Positions 1 to 7,500 of a stretch of 64,000 nt of DNA are shown here, one piece after another. Source of the stretch: Bacteroidota bacterium. GTDB lineage: Bacteria > Bacteroidota > Bacteroidia > Chitinophagales > Chitinophagaceae. The stretch is taken from positions 124,001 to 188,000 of the forward strand of contig JAKPSI010000018.1 of assembly GCA_029555415.1 (NCBI GenBank). Reading direction: 5' to 3'. The notes under the pieces are model-generated. The model worked only from the letters and a program-made list of their open reading frames with translations, did no database searches and was not told the origin of the DNA. Numbering within the stretch: position 1 is the stretch's first letter; the number at the start of each line of letters is the position of its first letter. The position numbers and the translations under genes were made by a program.

Positions 1-368
1 TCATCGCACATTTCCTTCGTAACCACCCTAAAGTGGGCAAAGTGTACTGGCACGGATTCGAGGATCATCCGGGATACGCTGTTGCAAAAAAACAAATGCG
101 TGATTTCGGCGGCATGCTCAGTTTTACTTTGAAAGACGACAGTGTGGAAAATGCAAGACGCGTTCTGTCGTCCACCCATTTATTCGCATTGGCGGAAAGC
201 CTGGGAGGTGTGGAATCCCTCATCAATCATCCGGCGAGTATGACGCATGCTTCCATTCCCCGTGAAGAGCGTATCAAGAATGGACTGACGGATTCACTGA
301 TCCGTTTGAGTGTCGGCATCGAAGACGCGGATGATCTGTGTGAAGACCTGGCAAAGGCCATTGGATGA
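1..368 (+). CDS. Trans-sulfuration PLP enzyme (cystathionine gamma-synthase type), C-terminal part
   Basis: The gene is cut by the window edge; the open frame begins at base 3 and ends with TGA at 366-368. The roughly 121 visible residues are the C-terminal domain of a fold-type I PLP enzyme of the Cys/Met metabolism family. Hallmarks are HPGYAVAKKQM, the strand FGGMLSF, the block SLGGVESLINHPASMTH and the closing LIRLSVGIEDADDL. Members make or split cystathionine (MetB, MetC, gamma-lyase) or act on O-acetylhomoserine. The PLP lysine lies upstream of the window, so the exact activity cannot be decided here. The stop overlaps the next start (ATGA), suggesting translational coupling. Any ATG/GTG inside this stretch is internal. 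Confidence 0.9.
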   Translation, partial: IAHFLRNHPKVGKVYWHGFEDHPGYAVAKKQMRDFGGMLSFTLKDDSVENARRVLSSTHLFALAESLGGVESLINHPASMTHASIPREERIKNGLTDSLIRLSVGIEDADDLCEDLAKAIG

Positions 369-1150
369 ACATGAAAGCGAAAGAACTCATCACATTTTTG
401 AATAGTAAGGCTGATCAGTACAATCAGCCTTCTTTTATTTCCGCAGACCCGGTTTCCATCCCGCGGCTGTTCACATTACAACAGGATATCGAGATCGCGG
501 GTTTCTTCGCCGCTACATTCGCGTGGGGCAACCGCACCACCATCATCAATAAATCGAAGGAGCTGATGCAGCGGATGGACATGCACCCTTATCAGTTCTG
601 CCTGCATGCCGGAAAGGATGAATTGAAGTCGCTCAACGATTTCGTCCACCGCACTTTCCTGGCCGATGACCTGTACTATTTCATTGAATTCTTCCGAAAG
701 CATTATCAACATCACGATTCGCTGGAATCCGCATTCACCAAAGGTTTGCTGCCGGGTGATGTAACGATGGAGAAAGGTCTCACGGCTTTCAAGCGCTATT
801 TCTTTGAACAGGAACACCTGCGCCGGACGGAGAAACATATCGCTTCGCCTGAACAGAAGAGCACTTGTAAGCGGCTGAACATGTACCTCCGCTGGATGGT
901 ACGGAATGATAACAAAGGTGTTGATTTCGGGATCTGGAAGCAGATCTCCCCATCCCAATTGATCTGTCCTATAGATCTGCACGTGGCCCGTGTAGCGCGC
1001 CGGCTGGGTATTCTGGACAGAAAGCAGACCGACTGGCAGGCGGCCCTTGAACTCACCGCTTATCTGCGTACTTTAGATGAACAGGATCCCGTGAAATATG
1101 ATTTTGCGTTGTTCGGCAGCGGGGTCATGGAAAAATCAGCATATGCATGA
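365..1150 (+). CDS. TIGR02757/DUF2400 family protein
   Basis: This 261-residue cytoplasmic protein matches the DUF2400 (TIGR02757) family, which is widespread in Bacteroidota and has no established function. Recognisable blocks are the N-terminal ADPVSIPRLFT, then IEIAGFFAATFAWGNRTTII, KRLNMYLRWMVR, and the C-terminal PIDLHVARVARRLGI followed by DPVKYDFALFGSG. The last two blocks resemble the catalytic region of HhH-GPD glycosylases, which is only an inference about fold. There is no signal peptide or membrane segment. Start: ATG at 365 overlaps the previous stop by 4 bases; ATG at 371 is an alternative. It lies in a tight three-gene set with the PLP enzyme and the next small ORF. Confidence 0.88.
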   Translation: MNMKAKELITFLNSKADQYNQPSFISADPVSIPRLFTLQQDIEIAGFFAATFAWGNRTTIINKSKELMQRMDMHPYQFCLHAGKDELKSLNDFVHRTFLADDLYYFIEFFRKHYQHHDSLESAFTKGLLPGDVTMEKGLTAFKRYFFEQEHLRRTEKHIASPEQKSTCKRLNMYLRWMVRNDNKGVDFGIWKQISPSQLICPIDLHVARVARRLGILDRKQTDWQAALELTAYLRTLDEQDPVKYDFALFGSGVMEKSAYA

Positions 1151-1466
1151 TCCCGAAGCGATACGATCACTGATACAGACCTTTGAGTTGCCCGTTACCA
1201 CAGCATCTGAAACGGCGGAGCAATACCAGTCCATCGTCGACCATATCAATGCATTACTGCAAAAGGATTTCACCCAACTCGTTTCTTTATTATACAGGCT
1301 GGATGTGAGCGAAGCAAAGTTGCGTGCATTATTACAACAGCATCCGGATACCGATGCCGCGATCCTCATCACGGATCTTGTACTGGAACGGCAGGCCCAG
1401 AAAATAAGATCCCGCCGGGAAAACACGCGGCGGGATAATGATATCAGCGAGGATGAGAAGTGGTGA
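1143..1466 (+). CDS. Small conserved-looking hypothetical protein
   Basis: A 107-residue, mostly helical soluble protein of unknown function. The open frame extends to 1098, but ATG at 1143 overlaps the previous stop by 8 bases and gives a natural start (MHDPEAIRSLIQTF). Features are a central helical segment (IVDHINALLQKDFTQLVSLLYRLDVSE) and an arginine-rich, acidic-ended tail (RRENTRRDNDISEDEKW). It is the third gene of the 5' operon. Its stop codon abuts, with no spacing, the stop codon of the convergent fatty acid hydroxylase gene. No family was recognised; its role may be linked to DUF2400. Confidence 0.7.
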   Translation: MHDPEAIRSLIQTFELPVTTASETAEQYQSIVDHINALLQKDFTQLVSLLYRLDVSEAKLRALLQQHPDTDAAILITDLVLERQAQKIRSRRENTRRDNDISEDEKW

Positions 1467-2135
1467 TCACTTTCCTTTTTCGAACATCAGCTCCTGTACT
1501 TTCTCTTTATCTTCTTTTTCAGATTTCAAGTCGAACATGGTTCCGAATACATGGTCCCAGATGGTCGTGCTCACACCAAAACCATTATGTTCATTCTTGT
1601 AATGGTGCAGGTGATGATTGCGCCACAGTCCTTTCATCCATTTGAACGGAGGATTCCAGGCATGGATCGCGTAGTGCATCGTGCCATACATCAGGTAACC
1701 GATCAGGAAACCGGGGAAGAACATCAGGGCATAAGTCCCGATGATGAGATAGAAAATAGAGAATAATGTAGTGGAAATGATCAGGCTCGGGACCGGCGGC
1801 ATGAATAAACGCTGGCGGTCGCGGGGATAATGGTGGTGATTACCATGCAGGGTGTAAACGAATTTTTTGGAGAAATCACCTTTCGGCTCCCAGTGGAACA
1901 GCCAGCGATGCGCGATGTATTCAAATAATGACCAGAAGAAAGCGCCGCCGATGAATACGCCGATGATCGTCAGGGTTCCGTAGTTGTATTTTGTCGCAGC
2001 CAGGTAAATGATATAACTCAGGATAGGGATATACATACCCCAGATGACCAGGGGGTGAGATTTTGTCAGCAATTCCAGGAAGTCGTTCTTGAATAAACGA
2101 GCCTGCCCTTTATTATGGATCTTTTCGAATTTCAT
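1467..2135 (-). CDS. Fatty acid hydroxylase superfamily membrane protein (FA2H/sterol desaturase type)
   Basis: A 222-residue integral membrane di-iron oxygenase. The histidine clusters of the superfamily are all visible: HRWLFH, HGNHHHYP, HYAIH and HHLHHY. They are set between about four hydrophobic segments (for example PLVIWGMYIPILSYIIYLAA). The domain arrangement and length fit the bacterial relatives of fatty acid 2-hydroxylase, which hydroxylate acyl chains of lipids such as sphingolipids. Substrate is inferred, not seen. The frame is open back to 2171, but a perfect -7 promoter box lies at 2140-2147, so the ATG at 2135 (MKFEKIHNKG) is the credible start and leaves almost no 5' leader. 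Confidence 0.92.
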   Translation of the reverse strand: MKFEKIHNKGQARLFKNDFLELLTKSHPLVIWGMYIPILSYIIYLAATKYNYGTLTIIGVFIGGAFFWSLFEYIAHRWLFHWEPKGDFSKKFVYTLHGNHHHYPRDRQRLFMPPVPSLIISTTLFSIFYLIIGTYALMFFPGFLIGYLMYGTMHYAIHAWNPPFKWMKGLWRNHHLHHYKNEHNGFGVSTTIWDHVFGTMFDLKSEKEDKEKVQELMFEKGK

Positions 2136-2139
2136 GCGG

Positions 2140-2147
2140 CAAAGATA
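2140..2147 (-). promoter_or_regulatory. -7 promoter box TATCTTTG for the fatty acid hydroxylase
   Basis: On the minus strand this reads TATCTTTG, a perfect match to the Bacteroidota TAnnTTTG box. Only four bases separate it from the ATG at 2135, so transcription would begin at or next to the start codon. The -33 element is weak (TGTT at spacing 19). Confidence 0.6.
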
Positions 2148-2190
2148 GAATGAATTCGGCTTAGCTAACACCCGTCAGGGCTGATTTTTG

Positions 2191-4800
2191 TCAGTCCCTT
2201 AATTGTTGTCCAAGTGTTTGAAATTGATAGCCTTGCGCCTTTAATTCCTTCAACAATTGGGGTAACTGGTCATACATTTTATCGGTCCTTTCCGGGGCCG
2301 TTCCGATATGGAGTAAAAGGATGAATCCATTCAGACCTGATCGGTATTTTTCGGCATACTGCAGAATGGAAGCATGGATCTTGTCCGAACTCCGGTAATT
2401 CTTATCTGAAGGTGTGGTATAATCCGCATTGCTTCCTGTTCCTGGCGTAAAATTGATGAGTTGCAGTCCTTCTTCCCGGGTCCATTTCGCGATACTGTCA
2501 TTGTACCATTCATACGGTGGCAGGAAATAAGGCGCATTCTTTTTGGGCACACCCGCTTTCATCAGTTCCTTATAACTATTACGAAGGTCCTGTATGAACT
2601 GCTGCTTCGTTACCAGCAGACTGTCGCGTTTCGACCAGTCGCAATACAACAAATGCTGATCTGAATGTACTCCGAGATAGTGTCCGCCCTGTTTCAACCG
2701 CTGCACCGTTTTTTTGAATGCAGGGTTCCGGTAGAATCTTCCTGTGAGGAAAAAAGATGCTTTTACATTTTCAGTGGCCAGAGCCTCCGCGATCTTTTCG
2801 CCGCCATCCCCGAATTCATCTCCAGTGAATACGAGTGTGATGTTTTTCTGTAATGTATCACCACGCGTGATCGCACCGTGATCATAGGTGAAGCCAGGCT
2901 TCATCCCTTTAGCCTGTTGGTTCGCTTCTGTTTCTTTGGCACCGAGTAAATAGATCAGTGATGCGGTACCATCCATCGTGGGTTCATTAGAACTGTAATC
3001 GCCATAATCATCATGGTAAACCGCCAGATCACTCTGGAACGCTGCGTATTCATCCGCGTCTTTCAGTTGTATGCCGATGAGTCCTTTGTAAATGCTGCCA
3101 TATACCGGACCATCCACCAGGCCGCCATCGATCGGATAATTTTTTAAATGCGTGAAAGCGGAATGCGGATCCACCGGCGTATCGCCATTTCCCGGCAATC
3201 CATACACCATGCTCGTTCCCCAGGGATTGCAGCCAAAGAGCCAGTCGATATTCGCCTGCTCCAGTACCGCATAGCTGTTATCATGCGTCAGCTGCCTGTA
3301 CCAGTAACACTGTATCGCGAAGGAAGTGGTGAGGTTATTACTGCACCAGATGAAGGGCACACCGCGGTAGAAGGCATTGGTCCTTGCTTTTTGCCAGACC
3401 CTTTCAATCCCTTCTTTATAATAACCGGTGATCGTATCCCATCTTTCTTTAGGCTTGAATTTATAAAAAGGTAATTGTTCCGCCAGTTCACGGTGCCCCA
3501 GATTGATGAAAGGATACCACTGATAATGTTTCGCGGTATCCGCTCCCAGCCAGGGTGTTATTTTTTCCTGCTGCGCGTAATCATAAGACAAGGAAGTGAA
3601 ATAATCATTATCACCCGAGCCCGGATTATTTGTCACCATGCGGTGTAAAGAAGCTGCAGCCAGTTCCATATCATCCACCCAATTGTCTTCCGCATAGATG
3701 TAAGGGGATCTTACGGAAGCGGTTTGTGTTACTCCCGGATACTTCCGCGCGTAATCCCAGGCCACCATCGCTTTATCATAATAGGCGGTCTGGTCGGAAT
3801 ATTTTTTGAATAATGGGTCATTCACTTCCAGATAATGCGCGAAGGAAAAAACACTGGAAAATTTAGCGGCGCTGGAAGATGTGCCTTTGGTGTTGTTCAT
3901 GAACTTTCCTCTTTGCTGGGGTTCAGGACCCAGGAAATAAACGGGGCGTTCATACCCTCTGCCGTAAAAACTATCCTCTTTCGGAATGCGCATACCCATG
4001 TGGTCGCGGTCATCACCCAATTGGTTGAACATTACGTAGGGCGCGGGATTCATCTTGAGCAGCCATTTGATGCCCCAGTTGGCTTCGTCCAGCACATCCG
4101 GCGCTCCATTGCTGCCCTCCAGACCGTTCGCTAGTTTGGTGTCAATGAATACGCCGGGAAATTCATGATAGGCCATCAGTAAATGATAGGTCGCGTTGGC
4201 GGAAGTAGTGGAGTATTGCAGGTAATCGCTTGCGTCATGCCAGCCACCGCTTACATCTACGAATGTACTGTCTTCAATATTCGCGTGTTTTCCATACAGC
4301 GTGTAACCATCATGCGTATGGCAACTGTCTTTTAAGAAAGGATTGAATCCGCTTCGCTGCTGCCGCATGTATCGCAGACAGAAATCAGCGGTTCCTTTAT
4401 ATACATCATCGCCAATAGTGAATACAGGCGACTTTGCTCCTGCTGCCTGTAAGAAATAACGTCCCGGTCTTTTGAATCCGGAGAAATCAATGCGATAGGT
4501 TGAAACGAAAGGGCCATAGGCACCGTAATCATATGCCGATTTTCCCGTCGTTGCAAACTTGCCGGTTGATGCATCCACTAACTGCCAGATTAAGAAAGGC
4601 TGCTGGCTATTAGCTGCTGGCTGCTGGTTGCCGGCTACAGACTTAAGACTATTGACTACCGACTGCTTTTTCGAGCCCCAGACAGCAACCTTCACTCCTC
4701 CGGGTAAATAGCCCAGTTGATTGATCCGGATCCAGGATGAGTCCGGCTTTTGTGCATGCACTGCCAGTGGCAGCAACATAAATAGCATCCATCCTTTCAT
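2191..4800 (-). CDS. Exported GH9 glycoside hydrolase fused to a NodB-like polysaccharide deacetylase
   Basis: An 869-residue exported protein with signal peptide (MKGWMLFMLLPLAVHAQ). Residues about 20-130 form the cellulase N-terminal Ig-like domain (IRINQLGYLPGG). Residues about 135-625 form the GH9 catalytic barrel, with GGWHDASD at 185-192 (catalytic aspartates 189/192) and the C-terminal signature SSNEPTMDGTASLIYLLG. From about residue 654 to the end is a NodB-fold deacetylase domain: HSDQH at 712-716, the FLPPYEW motif and LLHIG. The first NodB motif, normally TFDDG, is instead FTGDEFGDGG, so the metal site is divergent. The expected role is cleavage plus deacetylation of a beta-glucan, chitin-like or other decorated polysaccharide in the periplasm or at the surface. 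Residues 46-67 are encoded by an inserted heptanucleotide repeat. Confidence 0.93.
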   Translation of the reverse strand: MKGWMLFMLLPLAVHAQKPDSSWIRINQLGYLPGGVKVAVWGSKKQSVVNSLKSVAGNQQPAANSQQPFLIWQLVDASTGKFATTGKSAYDYGAYGPFVSTYRIDFSGFKRPGRYFLQAAGAKSPVFTIGDDVYKGTADFCLRYMRQQRSGFNPFLKDSCHTHDGYTLYGKHANIEDSTFVDVSGGWHDASDYLQYSTTSANATYHLLMAYHEFPGVFIDTKLANGLEGSNGAPDVLDEANWGIKWLLKMNPAPYVMFNQLGDDRDHMGMRIPKEDSFYGRGYERPVYFLGPEPQQRGKFMNNTKGTSSSAAKFSSVFSFAHYLEVNDPLFKKYSDQTAYYDKAMVAWDYARKYPGVTQTASVRSPYIYAEDNWVDDMELAAASLHRMVTNNPGSGDNDYFTSLSYDYAQQEKITPWLGADTAKHYQWYPFINLGHRELAEQLPFYKFKPKERWDTITGYYKEGIERVWQKARTNAFYRGVPFIWCSNNLTTSFAIQCYWYRQLTHDNSYAVLEQANIDWLFGCNPWGTSMVYGLPGNGDTPVDPHSAFTHLKNYPIDGGLVDGPVYGSIYKGLIGIQLKDADEYAAFQSDLAVYHDDYGDYSSNEPTMDGTASLIYLLGAKETEANQQAKGMKPGFTYDHGAITRGDTLQKNITLVFTGDEFGDGGEKIAEALATENVKASFFLTGRFYRNPAFKKTVQRLKQGGHYLGVHSDQHLLYCDWSKRDSLLVTKQQFIQDLRNSYKELMKAGVPKKNAPYFLPPYEWYNDSIAKWTREEGLQLINFTPGTGSNADYTTPSDKNYRSSDKIHASILQYAEKYRSGLNGFILLLHIGTAPERTDKMYDQLPQLLKELKAQGYQFQTLGQQLRD
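4601..4663 (-). repeat. Degenerate heptanucleotide tandem repeat (9 units) inside the GH9 gene
   Basis: Nine consecutive 7-base units occur on the + strand with consensus T-N-N-N-G-R-C; examples are TGCTGGC (twice), TATTAGC, TACCGAC and TATTGAC. The total of 63 bases keeps the reading frame and encodes a Gln/Asn/Ser/Ala/Val-rich stretch at residues 46-67, in a loop of the Ig-like domain. No second copy was seen in the window. Confidence 0.85.
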
Positions 4801-4854
4801 TCACTCAAGTTACAAACAACCTTCCTAACTTAGCAACCGCTGAACGCGACAACT

Positions 4855-5859
4855 ATGAAATTAGTAACCTACCTGAAAGATGAGCACGAACAGCTGGGCG
4901 TGCTGGTGAATGGCATGATCTACGATATGGAACTGCTGCATCCCGATCTTCCCAACAGCATGAACATGTTCCTGTCCTATTGGGATGACATGTTCCCGAT
5001 CGCCCAGGCGGGTGAAATATTACTGCGTGAAGGGACCCGCAGCAGTAACCGGGCCATCCCGCTGAACGGAACTCCGCTCATCGCACCGGTGCCTTTTCCG
5101 GCATCCTGCCGTGATGGTTACGCATTCCGTCAGCACGTAGCAGCGGCAAGAAGGAACCGCAAAGTGGATATGATCCCTGAATTCGATCAGTATCCCATTT
5201 TCTATTTCACCAATCATCACAGCATTCAGGGCCCCGGTGATATCCAGTGCATGCCCGATCATTTCAAGAAACTGGATTTTGAACTGGAGGCAGCCGTGGT
5301 CATTGCCAAACACGGCAGGAATATCCCCGCGGAAGAAGCCGATCAGTATATCGCCGGGCTGATGATCATGAATGATATGAGTGCCCGCACGTTACAGATG
5401 GAAGAGATGCTGCTGAACCTGGGACCCGCCAAGGGAAAGGATTTCGCGACCGTCATCGGACCCTGGCTTGTGACAACGGATGAACTCGAATCATTCGAGA
5501 TACCCGCGAAAGAAAATCATGTAGGCAAGAGCTGGAACCTCGGCATGCGTTGCCGCGTGAACGGCGTACAGGTGAGTGAAGGAAATCTGGGTGATATGGA
5601 CTGGACCTTTGCTGAGATCATCGAACGCGCCTCCTATGGCGTGAATCTATATCCCGGAGAAGTGATCGGCAGTGGTACCGTTGGCACTGGTTGTTTTCTG
5701 GAACTGAACGGCACCGGTAAACTGAATGACCCCAATTATGCTGAACAGTGGCTGCAACCCGGCGATGTGGTTGAAATGGAGATCGATCAGCTCGGATTGC
5801 TGAGCAATACGATCGTTGCGGAGGAAACGGACTGGAGCATCCTCGGAAAGAAAAAATAA
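4855..5859 (+). CDS. Fumarylacetoacetate hydrolase family protein
   Basis: A 334-residue cytoplasmic enzyme of the FAH fold. Family blocks are visible: the N-terminal MKLVTYLKDEHEQLGVLVNG, IAPVPFPASCRDGYAFRQHV, the metal-binding strand LDFELEAAVVI, MNDMSARTLQMEE, GKDFATVIGPWLVTTDEL and IGSGTVGTGCFLELNG. Members hydrolyse or decarboxylate acylpyruvates; fumarylacetoacetase itself completes tyrosine and homogentisate breakdown. The flavin reductase-like gene 5 bases downstream makes an aromatic degradation pair plausible, but the dioxygenase is not in the window. It is divergent from the GH9 gene across 54 bases. Confidence 0.92.
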   Translation: MKLVTYLKDEHEQLGVLVNGMIYDMELLHPDLPNSMNMFLSYWDDMFPIAQAGEILLREGTRSSNRAIPLNGTPLIAPVPFPASCRDGYAFRQHVAAARRNRKVDMIPEFDQYPIFYFTNHHSIQGPGDIQCMPDHFKKLDFELEAAVVIAKHGRNIPAEEADQYIAGLMIMNDMSARTLQMEEMLLNLGPAKGKDFATVIGPWLVTTDELESFEIPAKENHVGKSWNLGMRCRVNGVQVSEGNLGDMDWTFAEIIERASYGVNLYPGEVIGSGTVGTGCFLELNGTGKLNDPNYAEQWLQPGDVVEMEIDQLGLLSNTIVAEETDWSILGKKK

Positions 5860-5864
5860 TAGTT

Positions 5865-6749
5865 ATGATCCTCGACCTGAAAGCACTCAGCCCCGCGGAA
5901 AAACAATATTACCTGCAACATGTAGTGGCACCGAGGCCGATCTGTTTCGCCAGTACGATCGACAAAGAAGGGCAGGTGAACCTGAGTCCTTTCAGTTTCT
6001 TCAATTTGTTCTCTTCCAATCCGCCGATCCTTGTCTTTTCACCGGCCCGGCGGGTGCGTGACAATACCATCAAACATACACTGGAGAATGTGATGGAAAT
6101 ACCGGAAGTGGTCATCAATATGGTGAACTACGACATGGTTCATCAGACCTCCTTATCCAGTTGCGAATATCCCAAAGCCGTCAATGAATTCGCGAAAGCA
6201 GGTTTCACAGAAGAAGCTTCTTCACTGATCCGCCCGCCGATGGTCAAAGAAAGCCCGGTGAAAATGGAATGCAAGGTGCTTGAGATAAAATCTCTTGGCA
6301 ATGAAAAAGGCGCAGGCAATCTGGTGATCTGTGAAGTATTGCTGATGCATGTGGCCGATCATTTGCTGGATGACCACAAGCATTTCGACCCCCGCAAACT
6401 CAATCAGGTGGCCCGCTTGGGCGGCGACTGGTATTCGGTCGTCAATGAAGCCAGCATGTTCGAAGTCGCGAAGCCCAACCGGGAACTGGGTATCGGGGTG
6501 GATGCGTTACCGGTTTCTATCCGTAACAGCAGCATACTGACCGGCAATAATCTCGGTCAATTGGGGAATGTGCAGTCCATGCCCGTCGTTGATCCTTCAT
6601 TCGATGACGCGCATCTGAAACAGATCATTCAGTACTACAGCATCAATCCCGATGAAATGCAAAAAGAAGTCCATCTGTATGCGAAGAAATTACTGGATCA
6701 GCATCAGGTGGATGCCGCCTGGCAGGTATTACTGACCACATCTATCTGA
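5865..6749 (+). CDS. Flavin reductase-like (FMN-binding split barrel) family protein
   Basis: A 294-residue protein with an FMN-binding split-barrel domain in the first 200 residues. Visible motifs are VAPRPICFASTIDKEGQVNLSPFSFF, SNPPILVFSPAR, NTIKHTLEN, EVVINMVNYDMVHQ and ARLGGDWYSVVN. The family reduces flavins with NAD(P)H or acts as a small FMN oxidoreductase. The about 90-residue C-terminal extension has no recognised domain. It is co-directional with the FAH gene, with a 5-base gap, so it probably belongs to the same aromatic catabolic transcript. It faces the two-component regulator gene convergently across two bases. Confidence 0.9.
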   Translation: MILDLKALSPAEKQYYLQHVVAPRPICFASTIDKEGQVNLSPFSFFNLFSSNPPILVFSPARRVRDNTIKHTLENVMEIPEVVINMVNYDMVHQTSLSSCEYPKAVNEFAKAGFTEEASSLIRPPMVKESPVKMECKVLEIKSLGNEKGAGNLVICEVLLMHVADHLLDDHKHFDPRKLNQVARLGGDWYSVVNEASMFEVAKPNRELGIGVDALPVSIRNSSILTGNNLGQLGNVQSMPVVDPSFDDAHLKQIIQYYSINPDEMQKEVHLYAKKLLDQHQVDAAWQVLLTTSI

Positions 6750-6751
6750 CA

Positions 6752-7498
6752 TCATTTTAATCCCAACCGCGCCATCAGCATTTCTTTCTTGGCTTTACTG
6801 ACGGATAATTTATCGCCGGTGTTCAGCACTACATAACCTCCGTCCGTACGCAGGAACTGCGTGATGCTGGTGATATTGATGACGGTGGAATGATGAATAC
6901 GCTGGAAGAGATCGGGAGGGAGTAATTCCTCCACATCGCCCAGTGTGCGTGACACGAGCATGGGTTTTTTATCTTTAATGAACACTTTTGTATACGCGCC
7001 TTCCGCGGCCAGGTACATGATCGAAGACACATCCACGAACTCATACCCCTCACGCTGCGGCAATGCGATCTTCTGATCGGTGCCTGGCTGGTGGATATTG
7101 CGCAGCAGGTTGGTGATATGCTGCAGGCTGCTGCCTTCATCCATTTTCTTCTCCACTTTCTGAATGGCGGCTTTCAGATCATTGCTGTCGATCGGTTTCA
7201 GGAGGTAATCCACGGCACTGATACGAAACGCCTTGGCAGCGAATTCATCATGCGCAGTGGTGAAGATGATCGAGAAACGGATATCACCCAACAATTCCAG
7301 CATTTCAAACCCGTTCATCCAGGGCATTTCTACATCCAGAAATACGAGATCGGGTTCGAATTTCCTGATACTGATGATGCCTTCTTTGCCGGAGTGACAA
7401 ACATCCAGAACTTCTACACCCTGACAATGCAACTGGAGATCCGCGAGCAAAGCCCGCGTGCAATGGTTTTCGTCATCAATGATGATTGACCGTATCAT
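6752..7498 (-). CDS. LytTR family response regulator
   Basis: A 248-residue response regulator. The N-terminal receiver domain (about 1-120) has the acidic pair D8/D9, phosphoacceptor D55 in LVFLDVEMP, the FTTAHDEF threonine strand and the LLKP lysine. The C-terminal LytTR DNA-binding domain (about 145-248) shows VDVSSIMYLAAEGAYTKVFI, MLVSRTLGDVEELL and FQRIHHSTVINITSI. It follows the sensor kinase by two bases, so the pair is one transcript and a cognate LytS/LytT-type system. Target genes are not evident; the exported proteins starting at 11 kb are the nearest divergent candidates. Confidence 0.95.
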   Translation of the reverse strand: MIRSIIIDDENHCTRALLADLQLHCQGVEVLDVCHSGKEGIISIRKFEPDLVFLDVEMPWMNGFEMLELLGDIRFSIIFTTAHDEFAAKAFRISAVDYLLKPIDSNDLKAAIQKVEKKMDEGSSLQHITNLLRNIHQPGTDQKIALPQREGYEFVDVSSIMYLAAEGAYTKVFIKDKKPMLVSRTLGDVEELLPPDLFQRIHHSTVINITSITQFLRTDGGYVVLNTGDKLSVSKAKKEMLMARLGLK

Positions 7499-7500
7499 AA

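Noticed and set aside
476-982. 168-codon ORF opposite the DUF2400 gene
   Set aside because: Shadow of a recognised gene; no start context and no domain.
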